From an uncultured Pelagibacteraceae bacterium (lineage in GTDB: Bacteria > Pseudomonadota > Alphaproteobacteria > Pelagibacterales > Pelagibacteraceae): a stretch of 64,000 bases of DNA. Positions 17,998-27,368 of this stretch are shown one piece after another. The position numbers were made by a program, and so were the translations under genes. The DNA lies in NCBI GenBank assembly GCA_902552185.1, contig CACDFZ010000002.1, positions 1-64,000 on the forward strand, in the 5' to 3' direction. Within the stretch, counting starts at the first letter, position 1. Each line of letters opens with the position of its first letter. Under the pieces are notes generated by a model. That model ran no database searches. It saw nothing but the letters and a program-made list of their open reading frames with translations, and had not been told where the DNA came from.

Positions 17998-19503
17998 TTA
18001 AAAAATTCCTTTACTGCTTTTAGATTTATCTTTTATAGAAGATTTAACCTCTACATTCAAACCTATTAATTCTTTAGCTTTTAAATTAGGAAGATTTTGT
18101 ACACATTTTAAAAATCGATCTGACTCTTTGTGTGAAATAATTCCGCCGGTTAAAGTTTTAAACTTATTAATGTATTCCTTGCGTGTAAAAGGCCTTTTTC
18201 CAGCTGGATGAGCATCTGCAACATTAATTTCTTCTGAAATCGTAGATCCGTCTTTCATTGTAATGATTACTTTTCCACCAAAACATTTATTTTTAGGGTT
18301 AGGATCGTGATATTTTTCAGTCCATTTTGAGTCTTCTTTAGTAGAAATTTTACGCCAAAGTTCAACTGTGCTTTTTCTTTGTGCTCTTTGCGGAGTATAT
18401 GATTTTACGTGATGCCACGCACCATCTTCAAGAGCCACAGCAAAAATATACATTATAGAATGATCTAAGGTTTCCCTGCTTGCTTTTGGATCCATTTTTT
18501 GAGGATCATTTGCTCCGGTTCCGATTACGTAATGAGTATGATGACTTGTCTCAATAACAATATTATTGATATCTCTAACATTAGAAATTTTTTTATGTAA
18601 GCTTCTAGCTAAATCAATTAAAGCTTGAGATTGATATTCTGCTGAATGTTCTTTTGTGTAAGTTTCAAGAATTGCTCTTTTAGGTTCATTAATATTTGGT
18701 AATGGAACTGTATATTCTTTATCTGGACCTGATAAAACATAGGCAATAACACTATCCTCTCCCTCATAAATCGGGGATGGCGCACCCTCGCCGCGCATAC
18801 ATCTATCTACTGCCTCAACTGCAAGCTTGCCAGCATGCGCTGGCGCAAAAGCTTTCCAGCTAGATATCTCTCCCTTTCTAGATTGTCTTGTTGAAACTGT
18901 TATATGTAATGCTTGCTGAATGGATTGAAAAATTTGATCTGTTTTTAAATTTAATAAACTTCCTAAACCAGCTGCTACACTGGGACCTAAATGAGCTATA
19001 TGATCAATTTTATGTTCATGTAAGCAAATACCTTTCACTAAATTAACTTGCACTTCGTAGCCTGTAAGTATCCCCTTAATTAAATCTTTACCATTACACC
19101 TTTTTTGTTGAGCAACTGCTAAGATTGCAGGAATATTATCACCTGGGTGACTATAATCAGCTGCTAAAAAAGTGTCATGATAATCTAATTCTCTTACAGC
19201 TGTGCCATTAGCCCATGTAGCCCACTCACAATCGACTTTAATCTTTGAATTTAAACCAAAAACTGTAGCTCCCGATTTTCTGGAGTGAGCCAAAGCCATT
19301 GCTCTCGCTGAAACAACAGGGCTTCTATTAAAAGAGGCGATTGCAACTGATGCATTGTCAATAATTCTATTAATAACCATATCTACTGCATCTTTATCTA
19401 TTTTCGCTCTATCTGATGCAATCTCTGCAATTTTCCAAGCTAATTGATCTTCTTTTTTTAAATTTGATTTTGACGGGTGAACTTTTACTCTAATATCTCT
19501 CAT
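17998..19503 (-). CDS. prpD: MmgE/PrpD-family 2-methylcitrate dehydratase
   Basis: A 501-residue protein of the PrpD family, which dehydrates 2-methylcitrate to 2-methylaconitate in propionate degradation. Visible blocks are [48 protein letters not shown], and [23 protein letters not shown]. It abuts the aconitase gene, which could hydrate the 2-methylaconitate product, so the pair could cover two steps of the methylcitrate cycle. prpB and prpC are not in this window. Confidence 0.92.
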   Translation of the reverse strand: MRDIRVKVHPSKSNLKKEDQLAWKIAEIASDRAKIDKDAVDMVINRIIDNASVAIASFNRSPVVSARAMALAHSRKSGATVFGLNSKIKVDCEWATWANGTAVRELDYHDTFLAADYSHPGDNIPAILAVAQQKRCNGKDLIKGILTGYEVQVNLVKGICLHEHKIDHIAHLGPSVAAGLGSLLNLKTDQIFQSIQQALHITVSTRQSRKGEISSWKAFAPAHAGKLAVEAVDRCMRGEGAPSPIYEGEDSVIAYVLSGPDKEYTVPLPNINEPKRAILETYTKEHSAEYQSQALIDLARSLHKKISNVRDINNIVIETSHHTHYVIGTGANDPQKMDPKASRETLDHSIMYIFAVALEDGAWHHVKSYTPQRAQRKSTVELWRKISTKEDSKWTEKYHDPNPKNKCFGGKVIITMKDGSTISEEINVADAHPAGKRPFTRKEYINKFKTLTGGIISHKESDRFLKCVQNLPNLKAKELIGLNVEVKSSIKDKSKSSKGIF

Positions 19504-22179
19504 TTAATTTGCAAGCATGTTTCTTAAAACATACTGTAAAATTCCTCCGTTTTTATAATATTCAACTTCATTAGCAGTATCAATTCTACAAAGCATTGGA
19601 ATTTTTTTACTAGTTCCATCTAGATATTTAATTTCACAAGTTACTTCTTGTCTTGGCTTTACACCTTTGTCAATATCTATAACCGAAACTAATTCAGCTC
19701 CAGTAATATTTAATTTTTTTCGATTAAAACCTTTTTCAAACTGTAAAGGCAATACACCCATTCCAATTAAATTTGATCTGTGAATTCTCTCAAAACTTTC
19801 TGCTAAAACAGCTTTAATTCCCAAAAGTTTAGTTCCTTTTGCTGCCCAGTCCCTAGAAGAGCCTGTTCCGTATTCTTTGCCAGCTATTACAACTAAATCA
19901 TTTTTTCTTTTTTTGTATTCCATTGCAGCTTCATAAACGCTCATTACTTTTCCTTCCGGCTGCAACGTTGTAAATCCACCTTCAGTACCAGGAGCCATTT
20001 CATTTCTAATTTTAATATTTCCAAAAGTTCCTCTCATCATTACTTCATGATTTCCTCTTCTTGCACCATATGAGTTAAAATCTTTTTGTTGTATTTGATG
20101 CTTCATAAAATAATCGCCAGTTGGACTTTCTTTTTTAATACTTCCTGCTGGTGAAATATGATCTGTAGTTACTGTGTCAGCTAATAATAAAAGAATTCTT
20201 GCGTCATTAATTGGTTTAAAACCCTCTGGTTGATCCGGTAAATCATCAAAAAATGGTGGTCTTTTTACATATGTAGAATTAGCTTCCCAGTTATAAATAT
20301 CACTATCTGTTGTATTGATAGCTTGCCATTCTTTAGGTCCTTCCGAAACATTTGAATATCTTTGTTTAAACATATCTGCATTTAAAGAGCTTAACATTAA
20401 ATCTTCAATCTCTTTATTGCTCGGCCAAATGTCTTTTAAAAAAACATCTTTGCCATTTTTATCTTTACCAAGTGCAGATTTATACATATCAAAATTCATG
20501 TTACCTGCCAGAGCATAAGCTACAACAAGCGGGGGTGAAGCTAAGTAATTTGCTTTTACATCTGGATTAATTCTTCCTTCGAAATTTCTATTTCCAGATA
20601 AAACTGAAACAGCGTAAAGATCATTTTTGTTTATTGCATCTGATATATTTTGATTTAAAGGTCCAGAGTTGCCAATACAAGTAGTACAGCCATAACCAAC
20701 AAGGTTAAAACCAAGTTCATCTAAATATTTATTTAAACCTGCTTTTTTTAAATAGTCAGTTACAACTTGTGATCCTGGTGCTAATGAAGTTTTTACCCAA
20801 GGTTTAACTTTAAGTCCTTTTTCATGAGCCTTCTTCGCTAAAAGACCTGCGCCAATCATTACGCTTGGGTTTGAGGTGTTTGTGCAGGATGTTATCGCAG
20901 CTATTACAATATCACCATCTTTTATATTAAAGTCGGTCCCTTCAACCTTAGCTTCGATGGACTTATCTCTTTTTGCATTTTCTTTATAAACTCTTGCAAA
21001 AGCAGTTGAAGCCTCTGTAAGTAAAACTTTATCCTGTGGTCGTTTTGGTCCAGAAATACTTGTTACTACACTGCCAACATCTAATGAAAGAGAGTCGGTG
21101 AACACAACATCATTGCTTGCCCAAAGACCTTGTTCTTTTGAATATTGCTCGACTAAATCTATTGTTTCTTGATCTCTTCCAGATAATTTTAAATATTTAA
21201 GAGTTTCGTCATCAACTGGAAAGAAACCACATGTGGCTCCATATTCAGGAGCCATGTTTGCAATCGTTGCTCTATCAGCTAATGTTAAATTTTTTAAACC
21301 CTCTCCATAAAACTCAACAAATTTTCCAACTACACCTTTTTTTCTTAACATCTCAACAATGATTAAAACTAAGTCTGTCGCAGTTGTTCCTTCTTTTAAT
21401 TTTCCTTTAAGCTCTACGCCAATGACTTCTGGAATTAACATTGAAATTGGCTGACCTAACATTGCAGCCTCAGCTTCTATTCCTCCAACACCCCAACCTA
21501 AAACTGATAACCCATTAACCATTGTTGTATGACTATCGGTTCCAACTAAAGTATCTGGATAAGCGTATAAATCATTTCCACTTTTTGATGACCAGACAAC
21601 TTTGGATAAATATTCTAAATTTACTTGGTGACAAATTCCTGTCCCTGGAGGTACAACTCTAAAATTATCAAATGCTTTCTGTCCCCATTTTAAAAATGAG
21701 TATCGCTCACCGTTTCTTAAAAATTCTCTTTCAACATTTTGGTTAAAAGATTTTCCGGATGCATATTCATCGACCATTACTGAATGGTCTATAACTAAAT
21801 CAACAGTAGATAATGGATTGATTTTTTCTGGATCTTTATTTTTATCTTTAACCGCGTCTCTCATGGCTGCTAAATCGGCAATAGCCGGAATTCCTGTGTA
21901 ATCTTGCAATAAAGTACGTGCAGGTCTGTAAGCAATTTCTGTATTCGATTTTTTGTTTTTAAGCCAATCTTTTAAAGCTAATATTTGTTTTTTATCTACC
22001 GTTACATTGTCCTCATATCTCAGAAGGTTTTCTAATAAAACTTTGAGTGACTTTGGTAATTTAGATATGCCCTCTAAACCATTTTTTTCTGCAGTTTTTA
22101 AATTGAAATATTTATAGTCTTTACCAGAAGAATTAAGAGTATCTAATGATTTAAAGGAATTTTTACTTTTAAATTTCAT
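19504..22179 (-). CDS. acnA: Aconitate hydratase A
   Basis: Interconverts citrate and isocitrate in the TCA cycle. At 891 residues it is standard for AcnA. The 4Fe-4S cluster cysteines are seen in AITSCTNTSNPSVMIGAG and GYGCTTCIGNSGPL, and the C-terminal swivelling domain has GKEYGTGSSRDWAAKGT and SFERIHRSNLIGMG. It lies 3 bases after the LysE gene and directly abuts prpD, inside a five-gene run beginning with the DUF411 protein. Confidence 0.98.
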   Translation of the reverse strand: MKFKSKNSFKSLDTLNSSGKDYKYFNLKTAEKNGLEGISKLPKSLKVLLENLLRYEDNVTVDKKQILALKDWLKNKKSNTEIAYRPARTLLQDYTGIPAIADLAAMRDAVKDKNKDPEKINPLSTVDLVIDHSVMVDEYASGKSFNQNVEREFLRNGERYSFLKWGQKAFDNFRVVPPGTGICHQVNLEYLSKVVWSSKSGNDLYAYPDTLVGTDSHTTMVNGLSVLGWGVGGIEAEAAMLGQPISMLIPEVIGVELKGKLKEGTTATDLVLIIVEMLRKKGVVGKFVEFYGEGLKNLTLADRATIANMAPEYGATCGFFPVDDETLKYLKLSGRDQETIDLVEQYSKEQGLWASNDVVFTDSLSLDVGSVVTSISGPKRPQDKVLLTEASTAFARVYKENAKRDKSIEAKVEGTDFNIKDGDIVIAAITSCTNTSNPSVMIGAGLLAKKAHEKGLKVKPWVKTSLAPGSQVVTDYLKKAGLNKYLDELGFNLVGYGCTTCIGNSGPLNQNISDAINKNDLYAVSVLSGNRNFEGRINPDVKANYLASPPLVVAYALAGNMNFDMYKSALGKDKNGKDVFLKDIWPSNKEIEDLMLSSLNADMFKQRYSNVSEGPKEWQAINTTDSDIYNWEANSTYVKRPPFFDDLPDQPEGFKPINDARILLLLADTVTTDHISPAGSIKKESPTGDYFMKHQIQQKDFNSYGARRGNHEVMMRGTFGNIKIRNEMAPGTEGGFTTLQPEGKVMSVYEAAMEYKKRKNDLVVIAGKEYGTGSSRDWAAKGTKLLGIKAVLAESFERIHRSNLIGMGVLPLQFEKGFNRKKLNITGAELVSVIDIDKGVKPRQEVTCEIKYLDGTSKKIPMLCRIDTANEVEYYKNGGILQYVLRNMLAN

Positions 22180-22182
22180 GCG

Positions 22183-22770
22183 CTATACATAAAACAAAAT
22201 TACGCAAACGATAAGCAAAAAAGACATGGTGTAATTGAAATTCTTAATAAATTTATCACTTGTGGCGAATTTTCTCATATATTTTCCCATTAAACACCAA
22301 GCAGTTTGACTGCCAACGGCCATAAAGAACCAAACCGACGTTAAGATTATTGAGTCTCTTAAATAATTATTTTCAGTATCTATGAAGAGAGAAATGGAAG
22401 TTAATCCAACAATAATGCTTTTTGGATTTATAAACTGAAACCAGAAAGTATTTAGAAATGTTACTGGTTTTGGATTAATTTTATTATCTTTTGTTTGGCC
22501 GCCAAATGAAAGCTTAAATGCCATATATAAAAGATAAATTGATCCAAGAATTTTTATTGTATTTTGAATAAATTGATATTTCTCAAAAACTGCAGCGGAT
22601 GTTAATTGCAAAAGTATAATCAAAAGCGTCCATCCAATTATTACACCAAGCATTGTAGGTATAGCTTTTCTAAAACCAAAATTAAATGCCGTATAAGATG
22701 TCATTATATTATTAGGTCCAGGTGAAAAAGCTGTAGCAATGCCAAATAGGATTAATGGAAGAATTTGCAT
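22183..22770 (-). CDS. LysE-family amino-acid exporter
   Basis: A 195-residue protein with about six transmembrane segments and the family motif FSPGPNNIMTSYTAFNFGFRKAIPTMLGVIIG near the N-terminus, plus FWFQFINPKSIIVGL in the middle. LysE/RhtB proteins export amino acids or related small molecules; substrate cannot be told. It sits between a c-type cytochrome gene and aconitase with 3-6 base spacers, an arrangement without obvious functional logic beyond co-transcription. Confidence 0.9.
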   Translation of the reverse strand: MQILPLILFGIATAFSPGPNNIMTSYTAFNFGFRKAIPTMLGVIIGWTLLIILLQLTSAAVFEKYQFIQNTIKILGSIYLLYMAFKLSFGGQTKDNKINPKPVTFLNTFWFQFINPKSIIVGLTSISLFIDTENNYLRDSIILTSVWFFMAVGSQTAWCLMGKYMRKFATSDKFIKNFNYTMSFLLIVCVILFYV

Positions 22771-22776
22771 TTTTGT

Positions 22777-23214
22777 TTAGTGTGGAGCTCTAAATCTATT
22801 ATGACAGGATGAGCAATTATTCCACATTAACTCTTTTTGAATTTTTTGAAAATCTTTCACTGTGTTAATAGCTTTAGTTAATTCAATCATATCGTCTGAA
22901 GCTTTTTGCATCAATGCATTAAATTCATCTTTATTTTCCCAAATACTTGGTAAAGCCTCTGTTTTAAAGCCTTCTTGTGTATTTTCAGGAAAATAATTTA
23001 ACAGTTCTTTATAGTTATTTGAAATTTTTTCCATAAGAGGTTTGGCTTCATCTATTCTTTTTGACTTTAATAAAATAGATATTTTTTTAGCGTTTTGATA
23101 GTTCGCGCTAAACATGGCTTTTCTTCCTTTGATAATTTCTTCTACACTTTGATTGGAATGTGACGGTATAAAAAAGATTGAAAAAAAGATTAATATTAAA
23201 ATTAATTTTTTCAT
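22777..23214 (-). CDS. Cytochrome c'-like periplasmic haem protein
   Basis: A 145-residue protein with a signal peptide (first 20 residues), a helical middle and a single C-terminal haem motif CSSCHNRFR. One CxxCH close to the C-terminus of a roughly 125-residue four-helix bundle is the layout of cytochrome c'. These proteins bind NO or CO or act in periplasmic redox reactions. It follows the DUF411 gene by 3 bases; a cytochrome b561 gene diverges just beyond. Confidence 0.88.
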   Translation of the reverse strand: MKKLILILIFFSIFFIPSHSNQSVEEIIKGRKAMFSANYQNAKKISILLKSKRIDEAKPLMEKISNNYKELLNYFPENTQEGFKTEALPSIWENKDEFNALMQKASDDMIELTKAINTVKDFQKIQKELMWNNCSSCHNRFRAPH

Positions 23215-23217
23215 ATT

Positions 23218-23700
23218 TTATATTGTCATGAATACAGAGAATTTCCCATCAATTAATTGATAAATAACATAAGGCTCTTCTTTTTCTCCAGGCATCCCAG
23301 GAGTTCCTATTGGCATCCCAGGTAAAGCTATACCGTCTATATCGGGTTGTTCTTTTAACAATTTATTAACTGCCTGAAGTGGAACGTGACCTTCTATAAA
23401 GTATTTACCCATAATAGTAGTATGACAAGACTGCATTTCAAGTGGAATGTTATATTTTTTTTTTATTGAATGAAGGCTTCTCATATCTGTCTGCTTTACA
23501 TTAAATTTTTCCTTTTCTAGAAACAAAACATATCCATAACAGCATCCACAGGATGGGGTTTTAAAAACCTCAACATTCAGTTTATTTTTATTTGTGTTTG
23601 CTAGTACTTCTTGTTTATCTGCGACAAAATTAAAAGCAAAAAAAAGTGATGCGGATAAAATAAGCAATATAATGAACTTAGTGATTTTTTTTAAAGTCAT
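23218..23700 (-). CDS. DUF411 exported metal-binding-like protein
   Basis: A 160-residue protein with an N-terminal signal or anchor helix (residues about 9-27) and the DUF411 core: FKTPSCGCCYGYV with a C-x-C-C cluster, then YNIPLEMQSCHTTIMGKYFIEGHVP and a Pro/Gly/Met-rich GIALPGMPIGTPGMPG. The family is linked with copper resistance loci and probably binds copper in the periplasm; the Cys and Met-rich segments support metal binding but do not prove it. First gene of the operon leading through cytochrome c', LysE, acnA and prpD. Confidence 0.88.
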   Translation of the reverse strand: MTLKKITKFIILLILSASLFFAFNFVADKQEVLANTNKNKLNVEVFKTPSCGCCYGYVLFLEKEKFNVKQTDMRSLHSIKKKYNIPLEMQSCHTTIMGKYFIEGHVPLQAVNKLLKEQPDIDGIALPGMPIGTPGMPGEKEEPYVIYQLIDGKFSVFMTI

Positions 23701-23718
23701 ATAAAATTATAGTTAACA

Positions 23719-24249
23719 ATGAAGATTTTTAATAGCAAAAAAGAATATGGTCTATTAGGCAAATTGTTCCACTGGATTACTTTTTTAGTTTTATTATTAC
23801 AGGTTCCATTTGGATTTTATTTAGTCGGTCTTGAATTTTCAAGTGTGAGGATAGAACTTGAAAATATTCATATATTAGTTGGTATAACAGTTTTTTATTT
23901 TACTTTGTTTCGATTAATTTGGAAATTTTTTAATACTAGTCCTACTGAAACTAAAAGTTTTTTTAAAGGACAAGTGTTCATCGGAAAAGCTAATCACTTT
24001 TTGTTATATGTAAGTATATTTACCATAACTATTTCAGGTATACTTAAAAAACTGTATATGGGAGAAACACTTAATTTCATATTTTTTAAGTACGGTTTTA
24101 AAAAGGATAATTTTATTTTAGCCGATGCATATTATGATGTTCATGTTTACGCTAATTATTTACTTTTGGTGCTTGTAGCACTTCATGTTTTTGCAGTAAT
24201 AGCTCATCATTTTATTTTTAAAGATAAAATTCTTAAAAAAATATTATAA
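23719..24249 (+). CDS. Cytochrome b561-family membrane protein
   Basis: A 176-residue four-helix membrane protein. Candidate haem-ligating histidines are in GKLFHWITF (helix 1), ENIHILVGI (helix 2) and ALHVFAVIAHHFIFKD (helix 4), as in bacterial CybB-like b561. The family moves electrons between quinol and periplasmic acceptors. Only 18 bases separate its start from the divergent DUF411 gene, and a periplasmic cytochrome c' lies next to that, so an electron-transfer partnership is plausible but inferred. Confidence 0.88.
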   Translation: MKIFNSKKEYGLLGKLFHWITFLVLLLQVPFGFYLVGLEFSSVRIELENIHILVGITVFYFTLFRLIWKFFNTSPTETKSFFKGQVFIGKANHFLLYVSIFTITISGILKKLYMGETLNFIFFKYGFKKDNFILADAYYDVHVYANYLLLVLVALHVFAVIAHHFIFKDKILKKIL

Positions 24250-24271
24250 ATTTAAAAAATTTTTTTAATTA

Positions 24272-24607
24272 CTAAGCAATATCCAAACCATTTTCAGTTT
24301 TTTGAGAAGGATGCACTAGCACAACTTTTCCATCTTTTTCTATTGCTCCAAGCACTAAAACTTCAGATACTACACCAGCTATATTTTTAACTGGAAAATT
24401 ACATACCCCGATGACTTGTTTGCCTACCAAATTATCAGCATTATAGTAATGCGTGATTTGAGCTGAAGATTGTTTAATGCCAATTTCTTTTCCAAAATCT
24501 ACTTTTATTACTAAAGAAGGTTTTTTAGCTTTTTCATTTTTTTTTACGTCTAATACTGTTCCTACTTTTATTAAGACTTTTTTAAAGTCTTCGTAACTTA
24601 TTTCCAT
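24272..24607 (-). CDS. csaA: CsaA-like tRNA-binding-domain protein
   Basis: A 111-residue stand-alone OB-fold of the tRNA-binding family, with VGTVLDVKKNEKAKKPSLVIKVDFG at the N-terminus and VCNFPVKNIAGVVSEVLVLGA near the C-terminus. CsaA is reported as a dimeric chaperone/secretion helper that binds tRNA. A strong AAGGAG ribosome binding site precedes the ATG. It lies downstream of the Liv binding-protein gene but is separated from it by a terminator hairpin. Confidence 0.9.
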   Translation of the reverse strand: MEISYEDFKKVLIKVGTVLDVKKNEKAKKPSLVIKVDFGKEIGIKQSSAQITHYYNADNLVGKQVIGVCNFPVKNIAGVVSEVLVLGAIEKDGKVVLVHPSQKTENGLDIA

Positions 24608-24620
24608 TTTATCTCCTTAT

Positions 24621-24649
24621 AAAAAAAAGGGGGCTTACGCCCCCTTTTT
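24621..24649 (-). terminator. Rho-independent terminator after the Liv binding-protein gene
   Basis: A perfect GGGGGC/GCCCCC stem (24629-24634 with 24639-24644) and a TTAC loop, flanked by an A run at 24621-24628 and a T run at 24645-24649. Read on the minus strand it ends in a U tract, so it should stop transcripts leaving the binding-protein gene at 24668-25771 before csaA. The flanking A/T runs make it potentially bidirectional. Confidence 0.88.
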
Positions 24650-24667
24650 AAATATTAAACTAAATAA

Positions 24668-25771
24668 TTATAGTTGTTTATAATTACCTTTGCTCCACTC
24701 ATAAAAAACGTAACCTGGTAAGCTTACGTCACCTTTTTTATCAAAGCTTAAAGTTCCAAGCACAGTATTAAATTTACCTTTTTTCATTGCTTTAAGAACT
24801 TTTTTTCTGTCAAGTGATCCAGCTTGAGTTGCAGCTTGCTCAAATACTTGTAATGCAGCATATGAGTAAAGCACATAACCTTCTGGCTCAATTCCGGCAG
24901 CTTTAAATTTTTTTACTAATGGTGCAGCTTCTGGATTATTTCTTGGGTCTGGACTGAAAGTCATTAAAGTACCTTCACCAGCATCACCAGTAATTTGCCA
25001 ATACTCTGCAGTTACTAATGCGTCTCCACTGATCAATTTAGTTTTCATACCCTGGTCTCTCATTTGTCTTACGATTAGACCACCTTCAGTATGGTAACCT
25101 CCAAGATAAACAGCTTCGATACCGTTTGATTTTAGTTTTGAAACTAAAGCAGAATAATCTTTTTCACCTGCTGTGATTGCTTCGTACATAGTTTCTTTTA
25201 ATCCACCTTTATTCATGTTTTTCTTAGTAGCATCTGCTAAACCTTTTCCGTAAGCAGTTTTATCATGAATAATTGCAACTTTTTTTCCACTGTATTCTTT
25301 TGCTAAGAATGCACCAGCAACTTCGCCTTGCTGGTCATCTCTACCGCAAACTCTAAATACATTTGGTCCACCTTTGTCTGTGAACGCTGGATTAGTTGAT
25401 GCTGGAGATACTTGAATTATACCTTCTTCAGTGTAAACTTTAGAAGCTGGTATAGAAGATCCTGAACAGAAATGTCCAGCAACATAAGTTACTCCTTGAC
25501 CTGCAAATTTATTTGCTACAGCCACAGCTTGTTTTGGATCACAAGCATCATCACCTATTACTAATTTAACTTTTTCTCCCAAAATACCACCTTTTGCATT
25601 AGTATCTTTTAACCACATTTCAGCACCAGCTTTTAACTGAGCACCAAAAGATGCGTATTGACCACTCATTGGTCCAGCAGAAGCTACAACAACGTCAGCT
25701 TTTGCAGTTATTGATCCTAATAAAAAGATTGAAGCAATTATTGAAAGAATATTTTTCATAATCTTAAACAT
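24668..25771 (-). CDS. livK: Branched-chain amino-acid-type ABC transporter binding protein
   Basis: A 367-residue periplasmic type I solute-binding protein with a signal peptide ending near ITAKA. The mature protein starts DVVVASAGPMSGQYASFGAQLKAGAEMWL and contains GDDACDPKQAVAVANKFA, GHFCSGSSIPASKVY and SPASTNPAFTDKGGPNVFRVCGRDDQQG, the usual LivK ligand-contact layout. Start at 25771 is supported by AGAGGAAC six bases before the ATG. It is the last gene of the operon livH-livM-livG-livF-livK and precedes a terminator. Amino-acid specificity is inferred from family. Confidence 0.94.
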   Translation of the reverse strand: MFKIMKNILSIIASIFLLGSITAKADVVVASAGPMSGQYASFGAQLKAGAEMWLKDTNAKGGILGEKVKLVIGDDACDPKQAVAVANKFAGQGVTYVAGHFCSGSSIPASKVYTEEGIIQVSPASTNPAFTDKGGPNVFRVCGRDDQQGEVAGAFLAKEYSGKKVAIIHDKTAYGKGLADATKKNMNKGGLKETMYEAITAGEKDYSALVSKLKSNGIEAVYLGGYHTEGGLIVRQMRDQGMKTKLISGDALVTAEYWQITGDAGEGTLMTFSPDPRNNPEAAPLVKKFKAAGIEPEGYVLYSYAALQVFEQAATQAGSLDRKKVLKAMKKGKFNTVLGTLSFDKKGDVSLPGYVFYEWSKGNYKQL

Positions 25772-25789
25772 ATGTTCCTCTTTTTGTTG

Positions 25790-25808
25790 TTAATTAATTA
25801 ATTAATTT
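25790..25808. repeat. TTAA tetranucleotide repeat in a binding-protein leader
   Basis: Four-plus tandem copies of the 4-base unit TTAA/TAAT lie 18 bases before the livK start, between the end of livF and the ribosome binding site. A near-identical repeat occupies the same relative place before the second binding-protein gene (42482-42497). Such a self-complementary AT repeat could be a promoter upstream element or simply a low-complexity leader. Confidence 0.6.
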
Positions 25809-25854
25809 TGATTATTGAACACTACCCAAGGTTTTTTGTAAATATGGAAAAATG

Positions 25855-26574
25855 TTATTTTTTTCCACCACCCTCTAAATAAGCGGCTTGAATATCCTTG
25901 TTTTTCAATAGGTCTTGACCGGTTCCCTCTAATGTTACATTTCCGTTGACTAAAACATAACCTCTGTCCGCTAACTCTAAAGCCTTTTTGGCATTTTGTT
26001 CAACTAAGAAAATGGTAACTTTTTTTTCTTTATTTATATTTTTAATTGCCACGAAAATTTGGTTAACAAGTTTTGGAGCTATACCTAAAGAAGGCTCATC
26101 TAAAAGAAGCATTTTCGGCTTAGCCATCAAAGCTCTACCTATCGCTAACATTTGTTGCTCACCTCCTGATAATGTTCCTCCCCTTTGGCTAAGTCTGTCT
26201 TTTAAAACTGGAAATAAATCGTAAACATCTTTTACATCGTTATCAAAGTTTTTTCCTTTATCATTTGATGAAGCACCTAATCTCAAATTATCTTCCACTG
26301 ATAATCTTGAAAATATTCTTCTTCCTTCAGGAACTTGTGAAATACCCAGGTTTACAATGTCATGAGGTGGCAAACTTTCAATATTTTTTTCATCAAATTT
26401 AATTTCACCTGTAGCAGCTTTATTTACTCCACTAATTGTCATTAGCAAAGTTGATTTACCCGCTCCATTAGATCCTATTAAAGAGACGATTTCTCCACTA
26501 TTCACTTTAACATTTACTCCTCTTAGGGCCTGTATATTTCCATAAAAAGTTTCAACATTAGAAATTGATAACAT
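25855..26574 (-). CDS. livF: Liv ABC transporter ATP-binding protein LivF
   Basis: A 239-residue ABC ATPase: Walker A GSNGAGKST, Q-loop SQVPEGRRIF, signature LSGGEQQMLAIGRAL, Walker B MLLLDEPSLG and the switch His region EQNAKKALEL. LivF-type proteins lack the extra ending seen in LivG. It powers uptake with LivG and the LivHM permeases. One base overlap with livG indicates translational coupling. Confidence 0.95.
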   Translation of the reverse strand: MLSISNVETFYGNIQALRGVNVKVNSGEIVSLIGSNGAGKSTLLMTISGVNKAATGEIKFDEKNIESLPPHDIVNLGISQVPEGRRIFSRLSVEDNLRLGASSNDKGKNFDNDVKDVYDLFPVLKDRLSQRGGTLSGGEQQMLAIGRALMAKPKMLLLDEPSLGIAPKLVNQIFVAIKNINKEKKVTIFLVEQNAKKALELADRGYVLVNGNVTLEGTGQDLLKNKDIQAAYLEGGGKK

Positions 26575-27368
26575 TATTCCTCCGTACCTAAATAAGCCTC
26601 GATAACTTCAGGGCTATTTTTTGTTTCTTTAGCAGATCCTTGAAAAATCTTTTTTCCATAATTTAAAACCACAACATGATCTGATATTTCCATTACAACG
26701 CTCATATCGTGCTCTATTAGAAGAATGCCTGTTTTTTTCTCATTTTTTATAAATAAAAGTAATTTGTTTAACTCAGCAGACTCTTTAGCGTTGAGCCCTG
26801 CAGCTGGTTCATCTAGACATAACAAATGTGGATTAATACACATGGCTCTTACAATCTCTAATTTTCTTTGATCTCCGTAAGGTAAATCACCAGCATCGTC
26901 GTCTGCTCTGTGCGTTAAACCAATTATATCTAACCAGTATTTTGAAATTTCTACCGCTTCTTTTTCTTTTTTTACAAAAGAAGGTGAGTTAAATAATCCA
27001 AGAATAGTAAAACCAGAAGCATCCATTAATTTGTTATGCTGAGCAACCATAAGGTTTTCCAAAACTGACATTTGTGGGAAAAGCCTTATGTTTTGAAAAG
27101 TTCTGGCAACTCCAGCTTTTTGTGCCACTTTAAAATCAGAAAATTTTCTCAGGTTTAATCTTTCATTTTTTTTATTTAAAAACATTGAGCCAGCAGTAGC
27201 CTTATAAAAACCTGTTAAGCAATTAAATACAGTTGTTTTGCCTGCACCATTAGGACCGATTATTGAAGTAATTTTATCTTTATCAGCAGAAAAAGATAAA
27301 TTATCAATAGCCACTAGACCTCCAAATTTCATTGTTAAGTTTTCTACATCTAATAATTTTTGACTCAT
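26574..27368 (-). CDS. livG: Liv ABC transporter ATP-binding protein LivG
   Basis: A 264-residue ABC ATPase with Walker A GPNGAGKTT, VARTFQNIRLFPQMSVLENLMVAQ (LivG-type Q-loop region), the modified signature LPYGDQRKLEIVRAM, Walker B LLCLDEPAAGLN and a C-terminal VIEAYLGTEE, the characteristic LivG tail. It overlaps livM by 4 bases and livF by 1. Confidence 0.95.
   Translation of the reverse strand: MSQKLLDVENLTMKFGGLVAIDNLSFSADKDKITSIIGPNGAGKTTVFNCLTGFYKATAGSMFLNKKNERLNLRKFSDFKVAQKAGVARTFQNIRLFPQMSVLENLMVAQHNKLMDASGFTILGLFNSPSFVKKEKEAVEISKYWLDIIGLTHRADDDAGDLPYGDQRKLEIVRAMCINPHLLCLDEPAAGLNAKESAELNKLLLFIKNEKKTGILLIEHDMSVVMEISDHVVVLNYGKKIFQGSAKETKNSPEVIEAYLGTEE

Noticed and set aside
25790-25808. 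CRISPR-like or insertion-site repeat
   Set aside because: Only a 4-base unit without spacers or flanking cas or transposase genes.
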